From: Paenibacillus sp. FSL H3-0469
GTDB taxonomy: Bacteria > Bacillota > Bacilli > Paenibacillales > Paenibacillaceae
Reading direction: 5' to 3'
Assembly (NCBI RefSeq): GCF_038051945.1
Contig: NZ_CP150302.1
Span: forward strand, 6,324,001-6,388,000
DNA length: 64,000 bases
The position numbers and the translations under genes were made by a program. Under the pieces are notes generated by a model. It was not told the origin of the DNA, searched no databases, and worked only from the letters and a program-made list of their open reading frames with translations. Every line of letters begins with the position of its first letter. The stretch's first letter is position 1. This document shows positions 27,497 to 36,522 of the stretch, one piece after another.

Positions 27497-28626
27497 CAGA
27501 GAAGCAAGCGGTGCCGGTTAGCTGTGTGAGCAAGGAAGAGGTTATGCAGAAGCTGGACCTGGTCACAAATAAGCTGCTGAAGCTGGGCCGGCCGGATAAT
27601 GAAGCGGAATTGCAGAACCTGGGGGAGGATGCGGAGCGCCGGGGGTATTTTGCCAGGGACTTCGGGATGGAAGAGTGGGATTGGCCGCAGGGTGTGGGGC
27701 TGTATGGCCTGCAAAAGCTTGACCGGCATTTCGGGGATGGCCGCTATGCGGAATACACCAAGCCGTGGATGGCCCGGCAGATGGAGAAGGGACTGCCCAG
27801 CCGGAATATTAATACAACTGCCCCGCTGCTGTCGCTGATGGAGCTGGAGGAGGCCGGGGAGCTGAGTCTCGAATGGATAGAATGGCTGATGCACGGCCTG
27901 CCCCGGACGCTGGAGCAAGGCTATCAGCATGTGACTACGGGGACTCAGAAGCATGAGGTCTCGCTCCATGAGAACGAGATCTGGATTGATACACTGTTCA
28001 TGGCGATTCTGTTCACTGCCAAAATGGGTGTGAAGTACGACAACCCGGAGTGGCGCGAGACCTCGCTGCATCAGCTGCTGCTGCATATTAAATATTTGTA
28101 TGACAAAAAAACCGGCTTCTTCTTCCACGGCTGGCATTTTGCAGAGCGCCATAACTTTAGCGAAGCCTTCTGGTGCCGCGGCAACGGCTGGTTTGCCCTC
28201 GGCCTGCCGGAATATCTGGAGCTGATGCGGCCCTATCTGGCAGACGGAGTCTTCAGCTATCTACAGCAGACGCTACAGGCCCAGGCCGAAGCCTTGCTCG
28301 CATGTCAGAGCGGGGACGGATTATGGCATACCCTGCTGGATGACTCTGGCAGCTATACCGAAACCTCCGGTTCGGCTGCGATTGCCGCCGGTATTCTGAA
28401 CAGTGTGCGCCGGGGGCTGCTCCCGGAGGTCTACAGCGAACCTGCTCTGCGGGCAATCCGTGCCATCCTGGACAGAATTGACGGTGAAGGCACAGTGCTC
28501 GGTGTGTCCGGCGGGACTCCCATCGGCGCAGCGAAGGAAGATTACAAAGGGATTATCATTGCCCCCATGGCCTACGGCCAGGCGATGGCATTGGTCGCGC
28601 TGGGTGAAGCGCTGCATTACTGCTGA
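27487..28626 (+). CDS. GH88/GH105 unsaturated glycuronyl hydrolase (YteR/YesR-like)
   Basis: 379 aa, an (alpha/alpha)6-barrel enzyme that removes unsaturated uronic acid from lyase products. NEIWIDTLFMA contains the catalytic Asp (Asp168 by count); FFFHGW and FWCRGNGWFALG are typical of GH105. The start is TTG 27487, with AAGGAGG 9 nt upstream and inside the GH38 end, so translation is coupled. Cytoplasmic. The pairing with an alpha-mannosidase suggests a mannose- and uronate-containing glycan; this is inference. Confidence 0.9.
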   Translation: MEVTEKQAVPVSCVSKEEVMQKLDLVTNKLLKLGRPDNEAELQNLGEDAERRGYFARDFGMEEWDWPQGVGLYGLQKLDRHFGDGRYAEYTKPWMARQMEKGLPSRNINTTAPLLSLMELEEAGELSLEWIEWLMHGLPRTLEQGYQHVTTGTQKHEVSLHENEIWIDTLFMAILFTAKMGVKYDNPEWRETSLHQLLLHIKYLYDKKTGFFFHGWHFAERHNFSEAFWCRGNGWFALGLPEYLELMRPYLADGVFSYLQQTLQAQAEALLACQSGDGLWHTLLDDSGSYTETSGSAAIAAGILNSVRRGLLPEVYSEPALRAIRAILDRIDGEGTVLGVSGGTPIGAAKEDYKGIIIAPMAYGQAMALVALGEALHYC

Positions 28627-28691
28627 AGCGGCAGGTCTGATGAAGCGTTGAAGTAGACAGTGGGGAAGTGACAGAAGTCAGCGGAACAAAC

Positions 28692-28736
28692 AAGCGGCAG
28701 CCATGGACGAAACGTCCTCGGCTGCCGCTTTTTTTT
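28692..28736 (+). terminator. Strong rho-independent terminator
   Basis: AAGCGGCAGCC (28692-28702) and GGCTGCCGCTT (28720-28730) pair perfectly; the inner GGACG-AAA-CGTCC extends the hairpin, and eight or more T follow. Ends the GH38-GH105 operon. Confidence 0.9.
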
Positions 28737-28827
28737 GCATAGGAAACTATTGTTTCCTCCTGCGGTCGATAAGGTGTGTGTAAAACCGAATGCAATCGGC
28801 TGGTACAGCGGCGCCGCATAGCTCGAT

Positions 28828-29035
28828 TGTATGTGGAAAACAGCATACATTGTGCTCGCATGAAGGCGTATGGCCGAATGTATGTGGAAAACAGCATACG
28901 TTGTGCTCACATACCGGCATATGTCCCGAATGTATGCGGAAAACAGCATACATTGTGCTCACATGCAGTAGCATGGCTCGAATGTATGTGGAAAACAGCA
29001 TACAATATGCAAACACATAGAATAGGTCTGATTGC
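28828..29035. repeat. 51/52-bp tandem repeat with inverted repeats
   Basis: Four copies start at 28828, 28879, 28931 and 28983. Each contains TGTATG and CATACA as 6-bp inverted arms around GTGGAAAACAG-like loops, followed by a less conserved 16-22 bp part. The rest of the gap 28627-29036 holds only the terminator and about 80 bp without recognised features. Confidence 0.93.
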
Positions 29036-29036
29036 A

Positions 29037-29384
29037 TCAAGTATCCAACCCATGGTCCTCATCGATGCACCAGCCGAATTCGTCAACAATGGCCATCACC
29101 AACCCGGTTATCGCACGCTCCAATGGCGCATCTATCTTAGTTGTGGGCAGAATGACCTCGACCAGGTTCACCTCTTCAACCCCTTCCAGGGTATAGTAAG
29201 CGTAACTGCCGTCCGGGTTGGCAGCGATCCCCTTCAGCCCTACGTGTGCACCATAGAGCGCTTTGGAGAATTGCAGCGGTCCGGTCTGCTCAAACCCCAG
29301 GGTCTGCACGACAAACCGCTCCAGCACTTCTGTTTTTACGCTTGTGGCGTAATCAATGGAATGGATGCTAATGTAATCATACAC
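29037..29384 (-). CDS. Hypothetical protein
   Basis: About 115 aa, soluble, no recognised motif (IDYATSVKTEVLERFVVQ ... NLVEVILPTTKIDAPLERA ... DEFGWCIDEDHG). Start uncertain: GTG 29384 with GAGGTGAG upstream, or GTG 29393. It begins right after the phosphotransferase stop, so it is the last gene of the minus-strand run. Confidence 0.5.
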   Translation of the reverse strand: MYDYISIHSIDYATSVKTEVLERFVVQTLGFEQTGPLQFSKALYGAHVGLKGIAANPDGSYAYYTLEGVEEVNLVEVILPTTKIDAPLERAITGLVMAIVDEFGWCIDEDHGLDT

Positions 29385-29394
29385 TTCACTCACC

Positions 29395-30324
29395 TCACGT
29401 ATGCATGAACTCAATCTTGCTTCTGTACAGATTCAGAATCCGCACCTGCTCCTCGCTAAGCTCCTCGAAGTTCCAATACATATGCATCAGGTTGTACACA
29501 AACAGCTCTTTCAGTCTCATAAACAGCGGCAGTTTTCTGGACATCTCAGCGGAGAGGGGATGCTCTTCCTTATATCCGTCCGTGATTGCCTTAGTTATCG
29601 CACGCTTATAGTCCATGAGGTTCTGTCCCCCCGCGAAGGAGTACTCCAGTGCAGAATAGATGGGCACAGCTAAATCATAGGCATAATAATGCCGTTCGCA
29701 ATCCTGAAAATCAATCATCGTCAGCGCAGAGTCACTGTCCACCAGGGTATTGTTCAGCCATAGGTCACCGTGGATTAAGCCGTAGTTCGCCTCATCTTTG
29801 GGCAGCATTCGGATCTGCTTGAGCACATCCTTCGCAATATCCCGTATGGCCCGCTCTTCGGCAGGAATGTACTTGAGAAAATCATATTCATCGTTATCAT
29901 ACCAATGCGGAATCGGCTGGGCAGCTTCAGACTGCTGATATTCTTTGCTCACCTGATGCATTCTGCCTATTTGCTGTCCCAGGGTTCTGAGTATGGTTTT
30001 GTCCCATTTGGCCCGGGGCAGGTGGATTCCAGCTGCCGCCCGGAACAAGATTACGAACTTCGATTCTTCATCCAGCAGCAGGGTGCTGATAAGCGAATTC
30101 TGTTCAGTAGGTACAACCTCCGGCACCCGTACGCCCCGGTTGAACAGATAAGTAGTCCAGTTCACTTCAGCTAATTGTTCTTCATAGGTCTTATAATTCG
30201 TAATTCGGGCGAAGAAGGTCCCCTTTTCCGAGTGGCAACGGTACATTTCATTGGTAACGGCCTCCATATTGGAGAGTTGAACAGGATAGGTGTTATTGAG
30301 AAATTGCAATATTTGTGCTTGCAT
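29395..30324 (-). CDS. Phosphotransferase, APH / choline-kinase-like fold
   Basis: 309-aa small-molecule kinase-like protein. The catalytic loop is HGDLWLNN (His-x-Asp...Asn) and the metal-binding motif MIDFQD. The N-terminal lobe contains a Lys-poor FARITNYKTYEEQLAEVNW stretch. GGAGGTAA lies 8 nt before ATG 30324. The family covers aminoglycoside, homoserine and choline kinases; the substrate cannot be told. Confidence 0.88.
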   Translation of the reverse strand: MQAQILQFLNNTYPVQLSNMEAVTNEMYRCHSEKGTFFARITNYKTYEEQLAEVNWTTYLFNRGVRVPEVVPTEQNSLISTLLLDEESKFVILFRAAAGIHLPRAKWDKTILRTLGQQIGRMHQVSKEYQQSEAAQPIPHWYDNDEYDFLKYIPAEERAIRDIAKDVLKQIRMLPKDEANYGLIHGDLWLNNTLVDSDSALTMIDFQDCERHYYAYDLAVPIYSALEYSFAGGQNLMDYKRAITKAITDGYKEEHPLSAEMSRKLPLFMRLKELFVYNLMHMYWNFEELSEEQVRILNLYRSKIEFMHT

Positions 30325-30400
30325 AAGATGTGTTACCTCCCGCGATAATTTCTGCAGCTGCGCTATCGTTCGTGAAGCTGTTCCGCAGTCCTGAACTGGC

Positions 30401-30853
30401 TTACAGATCTTGAGACAGGCGGATCATATCCACCACCTGCATCCCGTTCTCATAGATGGGCTCACTATAATGTCTGATGAAAAAATCCTTGTCGATCCCG
30501 GTGATCCGGAAGCCGCATTTCTGATATAGTGCAAGCTGGCCGATACTGGAGTTGCCTGTGCCGATCTCCAAAGTTTTGAAGCCGAGCTGTCTGGCTTCCT
30601 GAATGGCGTGATTCACCAGCTGCTTCCCGATTCCCTGGCTCTGGAACGCCTCATTCACTGCAATATTGACCAGCTCAGCGGTCTCCGGCCGGGTAGGCAG
30701 CAATACATAGACACCTATTACACGGTTATCCTTTTCAGCAACGAAGCATTGCCCTCTTGCTACATAATCCTCAACCAGCTTCGGTGCAGGGTCGGCCAAT
30801 AAAAGCAATTCGGTAGGTGCTTGTTCACCCGTATGTAATGCTCTGATCTCCAT
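30401..30853 (-). CDS. GNAT-family N-acetyltransferase
   Basis: 150 aa. The acetyl-CoA site is EAFQSQGIGKQLVNHAI, and the C-terminal motif is LYQKCGFRITG. AAGGAG lies about 12 nt upstream of the ATG. Acceptor unknown. Middle of a run of small enzymes with gaps of 35-76 bp, compatible with one operon. Confidence 0.88.
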   Translation of the reverse strand: MEIRALHTGEQAPTELLLLADPAPKLVEDYVARGQCFVAEKDNRVIGVYVLLPTRPETAELVNIAVNEAFQSQGIGKQLVNHAIQEARQLGFKTLEIGTGNSSIGQLALYQKCGFRITGIDKDFFIRHYSEPIYENGMQVVDMIRLSQDL

Positions 30854-30890
30854 TTCTTATATCCGCTCCTTGTTCACCAGCAGTTGTAGC

Positions 30891-31346
30891 TTAAAGCCTT
30901 GAGAAGGCGATGTAATCAACAGGGGCAGGCTCTGCTCCTTCCATCCGGAGGGCACGGTTGATCTGCCCCCGGTGATATTGCCCATGTAAAAGCACCTGCA
31001 GCAGGATGTCCCGGACGGAGGTCAGGAACGGAATTCCGCTCTGAGTTGTATAATCAACCATCCTGTCCAGCGCGGATTCTTCCAGCTCTTGCACATAGCT
31101 GCGGTATTGCTCTGCATTCGCTTCGAACAGCCGCCGGACCGCTGTCAGGTCTTCCGCTTCCTCCCATAGCCAATATTGCATGCTGCTCTTGCCCTGCAAG
31201 CGTGACAGCCAGACTTGCTCCGCCACCGCCACATGCCGCACCAGCTTCAGAAGCTCTGCGTCCCTCGTATGACTCGCTTCGAGCGCGTCCATGATCCGGC
31301 CGTCCGCCCAGTACAGATGGTCCATCATGGATAGGATCGTCTTCAT
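30891..31346 (-). CDS. DinB-family protein
   Basis: 151-aa four-helix-bundle protein. YWADGRIMDAL near the N-terminus, HVAVAEQVWLSRL, and LLHGQYHRGQINRAL give the three metal-binding histidines typical of DinB/bacillithiol-transferase-like proteins. Likely thiol transferase or detoxification role by family, not proven here. Confidence 0.88.
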   Translation of the reverse strand: MKTILSMMDHLYWADGRIMDALEASHTRDAELLKLVRHVAVAEQVWLSRLQGKSSMQYWLWEEAEDLTAVRRLFEANAEQYRSYVQELEESALDRMVDYTTQSGIPFLTSVRDILLQVLLHGQYHRGQINRALRMEGAEPAPVDYIAFSRL

Positions 31347-31410
31347 TGGAGTTCCCCCTCTTTTTGTGGCCGTTTATAAGCGTAAATGCTCCGTATGGCT
31401 CACTGTGAAT

Positions 31411-31923
31411 TCACCTCATAGCTTGGAACCAAGAAAGCGCCTGTTGTTCCATCGCGCTCACAAATGCTTTTTTGGCCGGGCCGTACTGGCTGGTATCCTC
31501 GAAGCGATCCGCTAATTCTTGCTTGAACTGACTGTATCTTGCCGCTTCTTCCGGATGCGCTCGCAAATAATCTCTAAATATAAGATGCCGGTCAATCTGA
31601 GGATTGTCTGCCTGATAACAATGAATGTGATGCGTCCTCGCCTCACCGCCCTTGCGGAATAGCCTTCTGCCGGGAATCCCCCAATCTCCAGCTGCATCAT
31701 ATCCGAGCAGTGTCATCTTATCGTTGTAAGAATCGATTCTGGCTATGTCTTTTACAATACACATCATATCTATCACGGGTTTGGCTTTCAGGCCTGGTAC
31801 GGAGGTGCTTCCAAAGTGCTCGAAACGTACAATTTCATCTGTGAAAATAGTAGTTAAAAACTCAGCCTCCTGCTGATAAAGTCTGACCCAGTCTGGATTA
31901 TAGTCGCTAAGTCTGATTTTCAT
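31411..31923 (-). CDS. GrpB-family nucleotidyltransferase-like protein
   Basis: 170 aa. FEHFGSTSVPGLKAKPVID is the GrpB signature, a nucleotidyltransferase-fold GS...D motif, followed by HIHCYQ and RDYLRAHPE. GGGAGGG lies about 8 nt before ATG 31923. The family function is poorly defined. Confidence 0.9.
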   Translation of the reverse strand: MKIRLSDYNPDWVRLYQQEAEFLTTIFTDEIVRFEHFGSTSVPGLKAKPVIDMMCIVKDIARIDSYNDKMTLLGYDAAGDWGIPGRRLFRKGGEARTHHIHCYQADNPQIDRHLIFRDYLRAHPEEAARYSQFKQELADRFEDTSQYGPAKKAFVSAMEQQALSWFQAMR

Positions 31924-31969
31924 ACAAAATGCCCTCCCAGGTCAATGGGTGTTTGGGCATCAATTCATG

Positions 31970-32980
31970 TTAGGTTTCTGCAGGATCACCCTCTGAATTG
32001 ATGGAAATGACGGTTTCGCTGAGCTGTGATGCTGCATTCGGAGGCAGATCCCTCTTATTAAATACCGCCTCCATGAATGCGGTTGCAGCTTCTGCGGTAA
32101 CAGCATGAACGGGGACTGCGTGATAATCACTGTAATGGAGCGGAATGTCGGAAAAAGACATGTGCTGAGCCCCGTTTACCCGATAGAAATAGGCGTTGTT
32201 CAGAGAGTTGAAGGCATAGCGCTGCCCGTCGATATAATCGGATGCAATAGTCTCATTCATAGATGCTGCCATCTCCCGGTACGCCGAAGCTTCTTGCCGC
32301 AGCAGCAGAACTGGAACAGAAGAGGGTTCGTCTTCCCGGCGTATGAGGTGAAAACTGGGATCAAGCAGGACAGCAGCCTTAATCCGGCGATCCTGCTTGG
32401 CGGCCTCAAGGGAGGCGGCACCTCCGAGCGAATGTCCCATGACAGCAACCTTATCCAGATCGAACAGCCCGGCAAGCTCAGTATCGGAGCGGTTAAGCGT
32501 CTCAAGAACGTCCATAACTGCGTTTATATATTGAATCCGGTTGTGGAGCAGACGGGACCAGCCGGGGTAGTCACTGCTCGCCAGCTCCGCCATTTCAGGT
32601 GCCTGCTTAAGATAACTGCCGTCTGGAAATACGGTGAACACGGACTCAAGCGGAGCGCTAATTGTAACTACCACGTAGTTTTTAGCGGCTAGCTTGGAAA
32701 TCACTCCGAGATACATATCACGTTCAACCCCGAATCCAGGGGAGAGGAGGATGACGGGATACCCTTCTGTTTTTGGAGCTAATGCCCCGCCTGTGGTTAC
32801 ACTGGCAATATTCAGGTTGTCCAGATCAACGCCCATCTCTGTCAAAAGCTTAGCTGCCTCTGCCTGGCAAGGTGCGTACAGGTCTATACCCTTCACCGGA
32901 TCTCCCCCGATTGCCGGATGAAAAATGCTAATAACGAGTCTGGGGCTTCCCTCCAGAACTCTAATGATTCTCCCAATCAT
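31970..32980 (-). CDS. Alpha/beta hydrolase, PAF-acetylhydrolase-like
   Basis: 336 aa, no signal peptide. ILLSPGFG gives the oxyanion region, GHSLGGAAS the nucleophile elbow (Ser near residue 184), and AAVLLDPS plus GAQHMSFSD the likely Asp and His of the triad. Substrate unknown. Minus-strand neighbour of another alpha/beta hydrolase. Confidence 0.88.
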   Translation of the reverse strand: MIGRIIRVLEGSPRLVISIFHPAIGGDPVKGIDLYAPCQAEAAKLLTEMGVDLDNLNIASVTTGGALAPKTEGYPVILLSPGFGVERDMYLGVISKLAAKNYVVVTISAPLESVFTVFPDGSYLKQAPEMAELASSDYPGWSRLLHNRIQYINAVMDVLETLNRSDTELAGLFDLDKVAVMGHSLGGAASLEAAKQDRRIKAAVLLDPSFHLIRREDEPSSVPVLLLRQEASAYREMAASMNETIASDYIDGQRYAFNSLNNAYFYRVNGAQHMSFSDIPLHYSDYHAVPVHAVTAEAATAFMEAVFNKRDLPPNAASQLSETVISINSEGDPAET

Positions 32981-33015
32981 TATAGCTCACCTTTCTTAAT
33001 GGATATATATTCCTA

Positions 33016-34002
33016 CTAAATAGACGCCTGCTTGTCTGTTTGGTTGCGGTGATTATCTCTTAATAGACTCAGCACCGAATCTACGACAGCTTGCGGCTTA
33101 TACAGTTGAATGGAATGCCAGCTATCCGTGGCGATGATCTGCCGGGTTTTTGCGGTTAACTGGAGGAGCTTCTGCTGTGATTGTTGCCAATCTTCATTTT
33201 GCCTTCCGGCGGATAATACGGTGACTGGTAATTCCGAATCTAAAGGCTCTGACTCTATTAATTGGAGGGCACTTTCTATAGTGCAGAGAGATTCCAGATA
33301 GGCCGCTTTATACGCATTATTCCGATATCCCAGAGCACTCACTTTTTGTTGGACAGGTGGAGGTAACCGTTTTGCACCAATAGGTTGTTTTAATAGACGG
33401 GGTAACCCTATGGGGGATAAAAGATAACCCATTCTTAGTCTTTTCAGATGCCGCAGCCGTTCTTCATATCTGATTTGATTAAAAGTGGATTCTATGAATC
33501 TTTGCTCATGTGTGGAGTCCACCAGAATAATCCCGGAGACCTCTTCAGGATACTTAGAAGCAAACAGCCGCATGATCATTCCGCCATAGGAGTGCCCTAC
33601 AAGGATGTATGGGGGTTCTAATTCAAGCTGCGTTAGTAATTCCCGCAAATCACGAACATAACCTTCGCAAGTCGGCTCACTGATAGGTGTAGTGCTCCAA
33701 CCGAACCCGGCCCGGTCATAGGAGAGGACCTTGGTATGTTTGGCTAATGCGGGCTGAACCAGCGACCAGTCCAGAGCACAACCACCCATTCCTGATTCTA
33801 ATAGGATCGTTGGCAGATTACTTGTGCCATTGCCGGTAACAATTGCATGAAGAAGGTGTGTTCCCGCTGAGATCATTTCTCCTGGAGCCTTATATTTATG
33901 TAGAAAATATTTGGACAGAGCGGCCTGAATCCCTGTGAATGGAAGTCCGATCAGAGAAATAATGACGCGAAGCAGGCTTTCGGTAAAATTAATTTTGCTC
34001 AT
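33016..34002 (-). CDS. Alpha/beta hydrolase with N-terminal hydrophobic segment
   Basis: 328 aa. The N-terminus (LLRVIISLIGLPFTGIQAAL) could anchor it to the membrane. LESGMGGCALDW, SYDRAGFGWS and the nucleophile elbow VGHSYGG define the fold; the C-terminal Asp/His region includes ATDSWHSIQLY. GAGGTGAC precedes the ATG closely. First gene of the minus-strand run, divergent from iolG. Confidence 0.88.
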   Translation of the reverse strand: MSKINFTESLLRVIISLIGLPFTGIQAALSKYFLHKYKAPGEMISAGTHLLHAIVTGNGTSNLPTILLESGMGGCALDWSLVQPALAKHTKVLSYDRAGFGWSTTPISEPTCEGYVRDLRELLTQLELEPPYILVGHSYGGMIMRLFASKYPEEVSGIILVDSTHEQRFIESTFNQIRYEERLRHLKRLRMGYLLSPIGLPRLLKQPIGAKRLPPPVQQKVSALGYRNNAYKAAYLESLCTIESALQLIESEPLDSELPVTVLSAGRQNEDWQQSQQKLLQLTAKTRQIIATDSWHSIQLYKPQAVVDSVLSLLRDNHRNQTDKQASI

Positions 34003-34133
34003 AAGTCACCTCATTTGCTGTTCTCTCTTAGATAATATAGGAATCAATGGGGTGTTAAAGAGAAATCTGACAGGATTCATTTCCTATTTTATTTCGGACT
34101 ACGCCTATCTGATCTTTTGGAGAAAAGATTTGC

Positions 34134-34162
34134 TTGAAGCTTTCGCGGGCATGAAGTATACT
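34134..34162 (+). promoter_or_regulatory. iolG promoter
   Basis: TTGAAG (34134-34139), 17-bp spacer, TATACT (34157-34162). Start expected near 34169, just before the operator. Confidence 0.7.
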
Positions 34163-34173
34163 ATTCTCGGGAA

Positions 34174-34189
34174 GGTTAAGCGCTTACCC
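34174..34189. promoter_or_regulatory. LacI-type operator of the iolGB operon
   Basis: GGTTAAGCGCTTACCC is a 16-bp palindrome with one mismatched pair and the perfect core TAAGCGCTTA. The same 16 bp plus a following T occurs at 38074. It covers the predicted transcript start. The LacI-type regulator between the two operons is the likely ligand. Confidence 0.75.
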
Positions 34190-34209
34190 TTCGAGGAGGA
34201 TAAGCGAAC

Positions 34210-35259
34210 ATGGTTAAACCGATTGTAGTTGGCATTATCGGTGCGGGAAGAATCGGACGCCTCCACGCAGACAATCTGCGTGCGATGCCGTCGTTCAAGC
34301 TGAAGTCCATTGCTGAAGCTATGATGAGTGAGGAATTGCTGGCCTGGGCAGAGAGCAGGGGGCTTGGCTCTGTTTTTGCTGCGGGTGAAGATATACTGAA
34401 TGATCCTGAGATTGAAGCGGTGTTCATCTGCACGCCGACCGATTCGCATGCGTCGTGGATTGAGCGGGCCGCGCTTGCGGGTAAACATATCTTCTGTGAG
34501 AAGCCGATTAGCCTCTCCTCGGAAGAGACCCGGCGGGCCTTGCAGGCGGCAGAGGACGCTGGTGTGCTGCTGCAAGTAGGCTTCAACCGCCGGATGGACC
34601 CCAGCTTCCGCAAGCTGAAGCGGCTGGTTCAATCTGGGGAACTGGGAAATCCGCATATTGTGAAGATCACCTCGCGTGACCCGCAGCCTCCCGGTGAGGC
34701 TTATGTTCGGTCTTCGGGCGGAATGTTCATGGATATGACGATTCATGATTTCGATATGGCCCGTTATCTGGTAGGCAGTGAAGTGGCCGAGGTCTACACC
34801 CGGGGGGCGAATCTGATTGATCCGATGTTCGGCCGTTGCGGGGATGTGGACACCGCCGTCATTACACTGACGTTCGTGAACGGGGCGATCTGTGTGATCG
34901 ACAACAGCCGGAAGGCCGTATACGGATATGATCAGCGGGTCGAGGTGTTCGGAACGCTGGGTTCTGCGACGGCTGACAACTGCCGCCCGACGACGGTGGA
35001 GGTATCCACCGCGACTTCGGTTACCCGCGATCAGCCGGAGCATTTCTTCCTGGAGCGCTATAACCAGGCATTTATGGAGGAGATTGTTGCGTTTGCCCGT
35101 TCGGTAAGGCTGCAGGAGCCGGTGATTTGCAGCGGCCGTGACGGCGAAGCCGCACAGCTCATTGCTGAAGCAGCCAGAGAATCGTATCTGAGCGGACTTC
35201 CCGTCAAGCTGTCTGTAACTGCTGCGGAAGCAGGGTTTTCTGAACTGCAAGCCTTGTAA
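34210..35259 (+). CDS. iolG: Inositol 2-dehydrogenase (Gfo/Idh/MocA family)
   Basis: 349-aa NAD-dependent enzyme oxidising myo-inositol to scyllo-inosose, first step of the pathway. Rossmann motif GIIGAGRIGRLHADNL; EKP with Lys98; DMTIHDFDM with Asp175 and His179, matching the Lys/Asp/His set of IolG enzymes. GAGGAGG precedes ATG 34210. Assignment is strengthened by iolB 39 nt downstream and the shared operator. Confidence 0.92.
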   Translation: MVKPIVVGIIGAGRIGRLHADNLRAMPSFKLKSIAEAMMSEELLAWAESRGLGSVFAAGEDILNDPEIEAVFICTPTDSHASWIERAALAGKHIFCEKPISLSSEETRRALQAAEDAGVLLQVGFNRRMDPSFRKLKRLVQSGELGNPHIVKITSRDPQPPGEAYVRSSGGMFMDMTIHDFDMARYLVGSEVAEVYTRGANLIDPMFGRCGDVDTAVITLTFVNGAICVIDNSRKAVYGYDQRVEVFGTLGSATADNCRPTTVEVSTATSVTRDQPEHFFLERYNQAFMEEIVAFARSVRLQEPVICSGRDGEAAQLIAEAARESYLSGLPVKLSVTAAEAGFSELQAL

Positions 35260-35298
35260 GCGGATACAGATTTCGAAGACAGAGGAGGATGAACGAAG

Positions 35299-36129
35299 AT
35301 GTCTGATTTACTCATTAAAGCCGGAGCGCCTGATAAGGATGGCTGTATCGCTGCGGTCAGCCCGGAGAGCGCCGGATGGAAATATGTCGGGTTTGAAGTG
35401 TACCAATTGCAGGCCGGGGCTACCCTGGAACGTGATAGCGGTGGGAACGAGATCTGCCTGGTACTGCTGGCGGGCAAAGCAGATATAGTGGTGGATGGCG
35501 AGCGGTTCGCCGATATCGGCGGACGGATGTCGGTCTTTGAAGATAGAGCTCCTTATGCGGTATATGTTCCGGCGGGGGCGCATTATGAGGTTAGCGCATT
35601 GACAGAGCTGGAGCTTGGGGTCTGCCTTGCTCCGGGAAGCGGCAAATATCCGGCACGGCTGATTACCCCGTCAGATGCGGCAATCGAGGACCGCGGCTAT
35701 GGCAGCATGACCCGCAAAGTCGTTAATATCCTGCCGGAGCACAGCGTGGCCGAGAGCCTGCTGGTGGTTGAGGTGCGCACGGGCGGCGGCAATTGGTCCA
35801 GTTATCCGCCGCACAAGCATGACCAGGATAACCTGCCGGCCGAATCCTACCTGGAGGAGACGTACTATCACCGGGTCAATCCCGGCAAGGGCTTCGTGGT
35901 GCAGCGGGTCTACAATGATGACCGCAGCCTCGACGAGACGATTGCTGTCCCGGATAAAAGCATCGTGCTGGTGCCGGAGGGTTATCACCCTGTCTCAGCG
36001 CCGCCGGGATATGACTCATATTATCTTAACGTAATGGCCGGACCTGTCCGCACGTGGGTGTTCCACAATGATCCCGATCATGAGTGGCTGTTCAAGCCGG
36101 GTGCAGGTGCGCCTGCGGGGGAAGAGTGA
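35299..36129 (+). CDS. iolB: 5-deoxy-glucuronate isomerase
   Basis: 276-aa cupin enzyme converting 5-deoxy-glucuronate to 5-dehydro-2-deoxy-gluconate. Metal-binding SSYPPHKHD, EETYYHR and a later GYHPVSAPPGY are IolB hallmarks. AGAGGAGGATG precedes ATG 35299. Second gene of the iolGB operon; a stem-loop follows. Confidence 0.93.
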   Translation: MSDLLIKAGAPDKDGCIAAVSPESAGWKYVGFEVYQLQAGATLERDSGGNEICLVLLAGKADIVVDGERFADIGGRMSVFEDRAPYAVYVPAGAHYEVSALTELELGVCLAPGSGKYPARLITPSDAAIEDRGYGSMTRKVVNILPEHSVAESLLVVEVRTGGGNWSSYPPHKHDQDNLPAESYLEETYYHRVNPGKGFVVQRVYNDDRSLDETIAVPDKSIVLVPEGYHPVSAPPGYDSYYLNVMAGPVRTWVFHNDPDHEWLFKPGAGAPAGEE

Positions 36130-36162
36130 ACGGGGAGGGCGGCAGTTTCATAGAGTAATCTT

Positions 36163-36190
36163 AAGGCTTCCGCTGGGCGGAGGCCTTTTC
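36163..36190 (+). terminator. Terminator after iolB
   Basis: AAGGCTTCCG (36163-36172) pairs with CGGAGGCCTT (36178-36187), one G-U pair, short T tail. Confidence 0.7.
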
Positions 36191-36273
36191 TGCCATTACA
36201 ATCCAAATGAAACGTTGTGACGTTGTCGATATAGTGATTCGGAGTTGGCTTTTGTGCGAAATGCTGTATTTTT

Positions 36274-36423
36274 TGCAACAATGAGGAATAGATAGCTGGT
36301 AGTTTGGCAGAGATGTTGCAGGGAATGCAACAATATCTCCAGTAGGTTGCCGGAAGGAGGCAGAATCCTGCTAAAAGTGCAACAATTCTGCGTTTGGAGA
36401 CTATGCGGAGAGAGGATGTTGCA
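36274..36423. repeat. Repeated TGCAACA/TGTTGCA heptamers
   Basis: Heptamers at 36274, 36314 (inverted), 36325, 36378 and 36417 (inverted). The pair 36314-36331 forms a 7-bp inverted repeat with a 4-nt loop. An open minus frame crosses this region but has no RBS or family similarity. Otherwise the gap 36130-36594 holds the terminator and the lacI-type promoter. Confidence 0.6.
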
Positions 36424-36522
36424 TTATGTGCAGGATTTGCGGAAAGTAACAGGACTTGAGCGAACTGGCGGAGCTGACTCGTGTTAACCGGTAAACCAAT
36501 CTGTGGCGGCACACCTGTTGAA

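Noticed and set aside
28828..29035. CRISPR array
   Set aside because: Four 51/52-bp units have related, not unique, variable parts, and no cas gene is present.
34105..35250. 381-codon minus-strand frame
   Set aside because: Antisense to iolG, which has conserved catalytic motifs and a proper RBS.
36078..36512. 144-codon minus-strand frame over the TGCAACA heptamers
   Set aside because: It overlaps the iolB end and repeats, has no RBS and no recognisable protein features.
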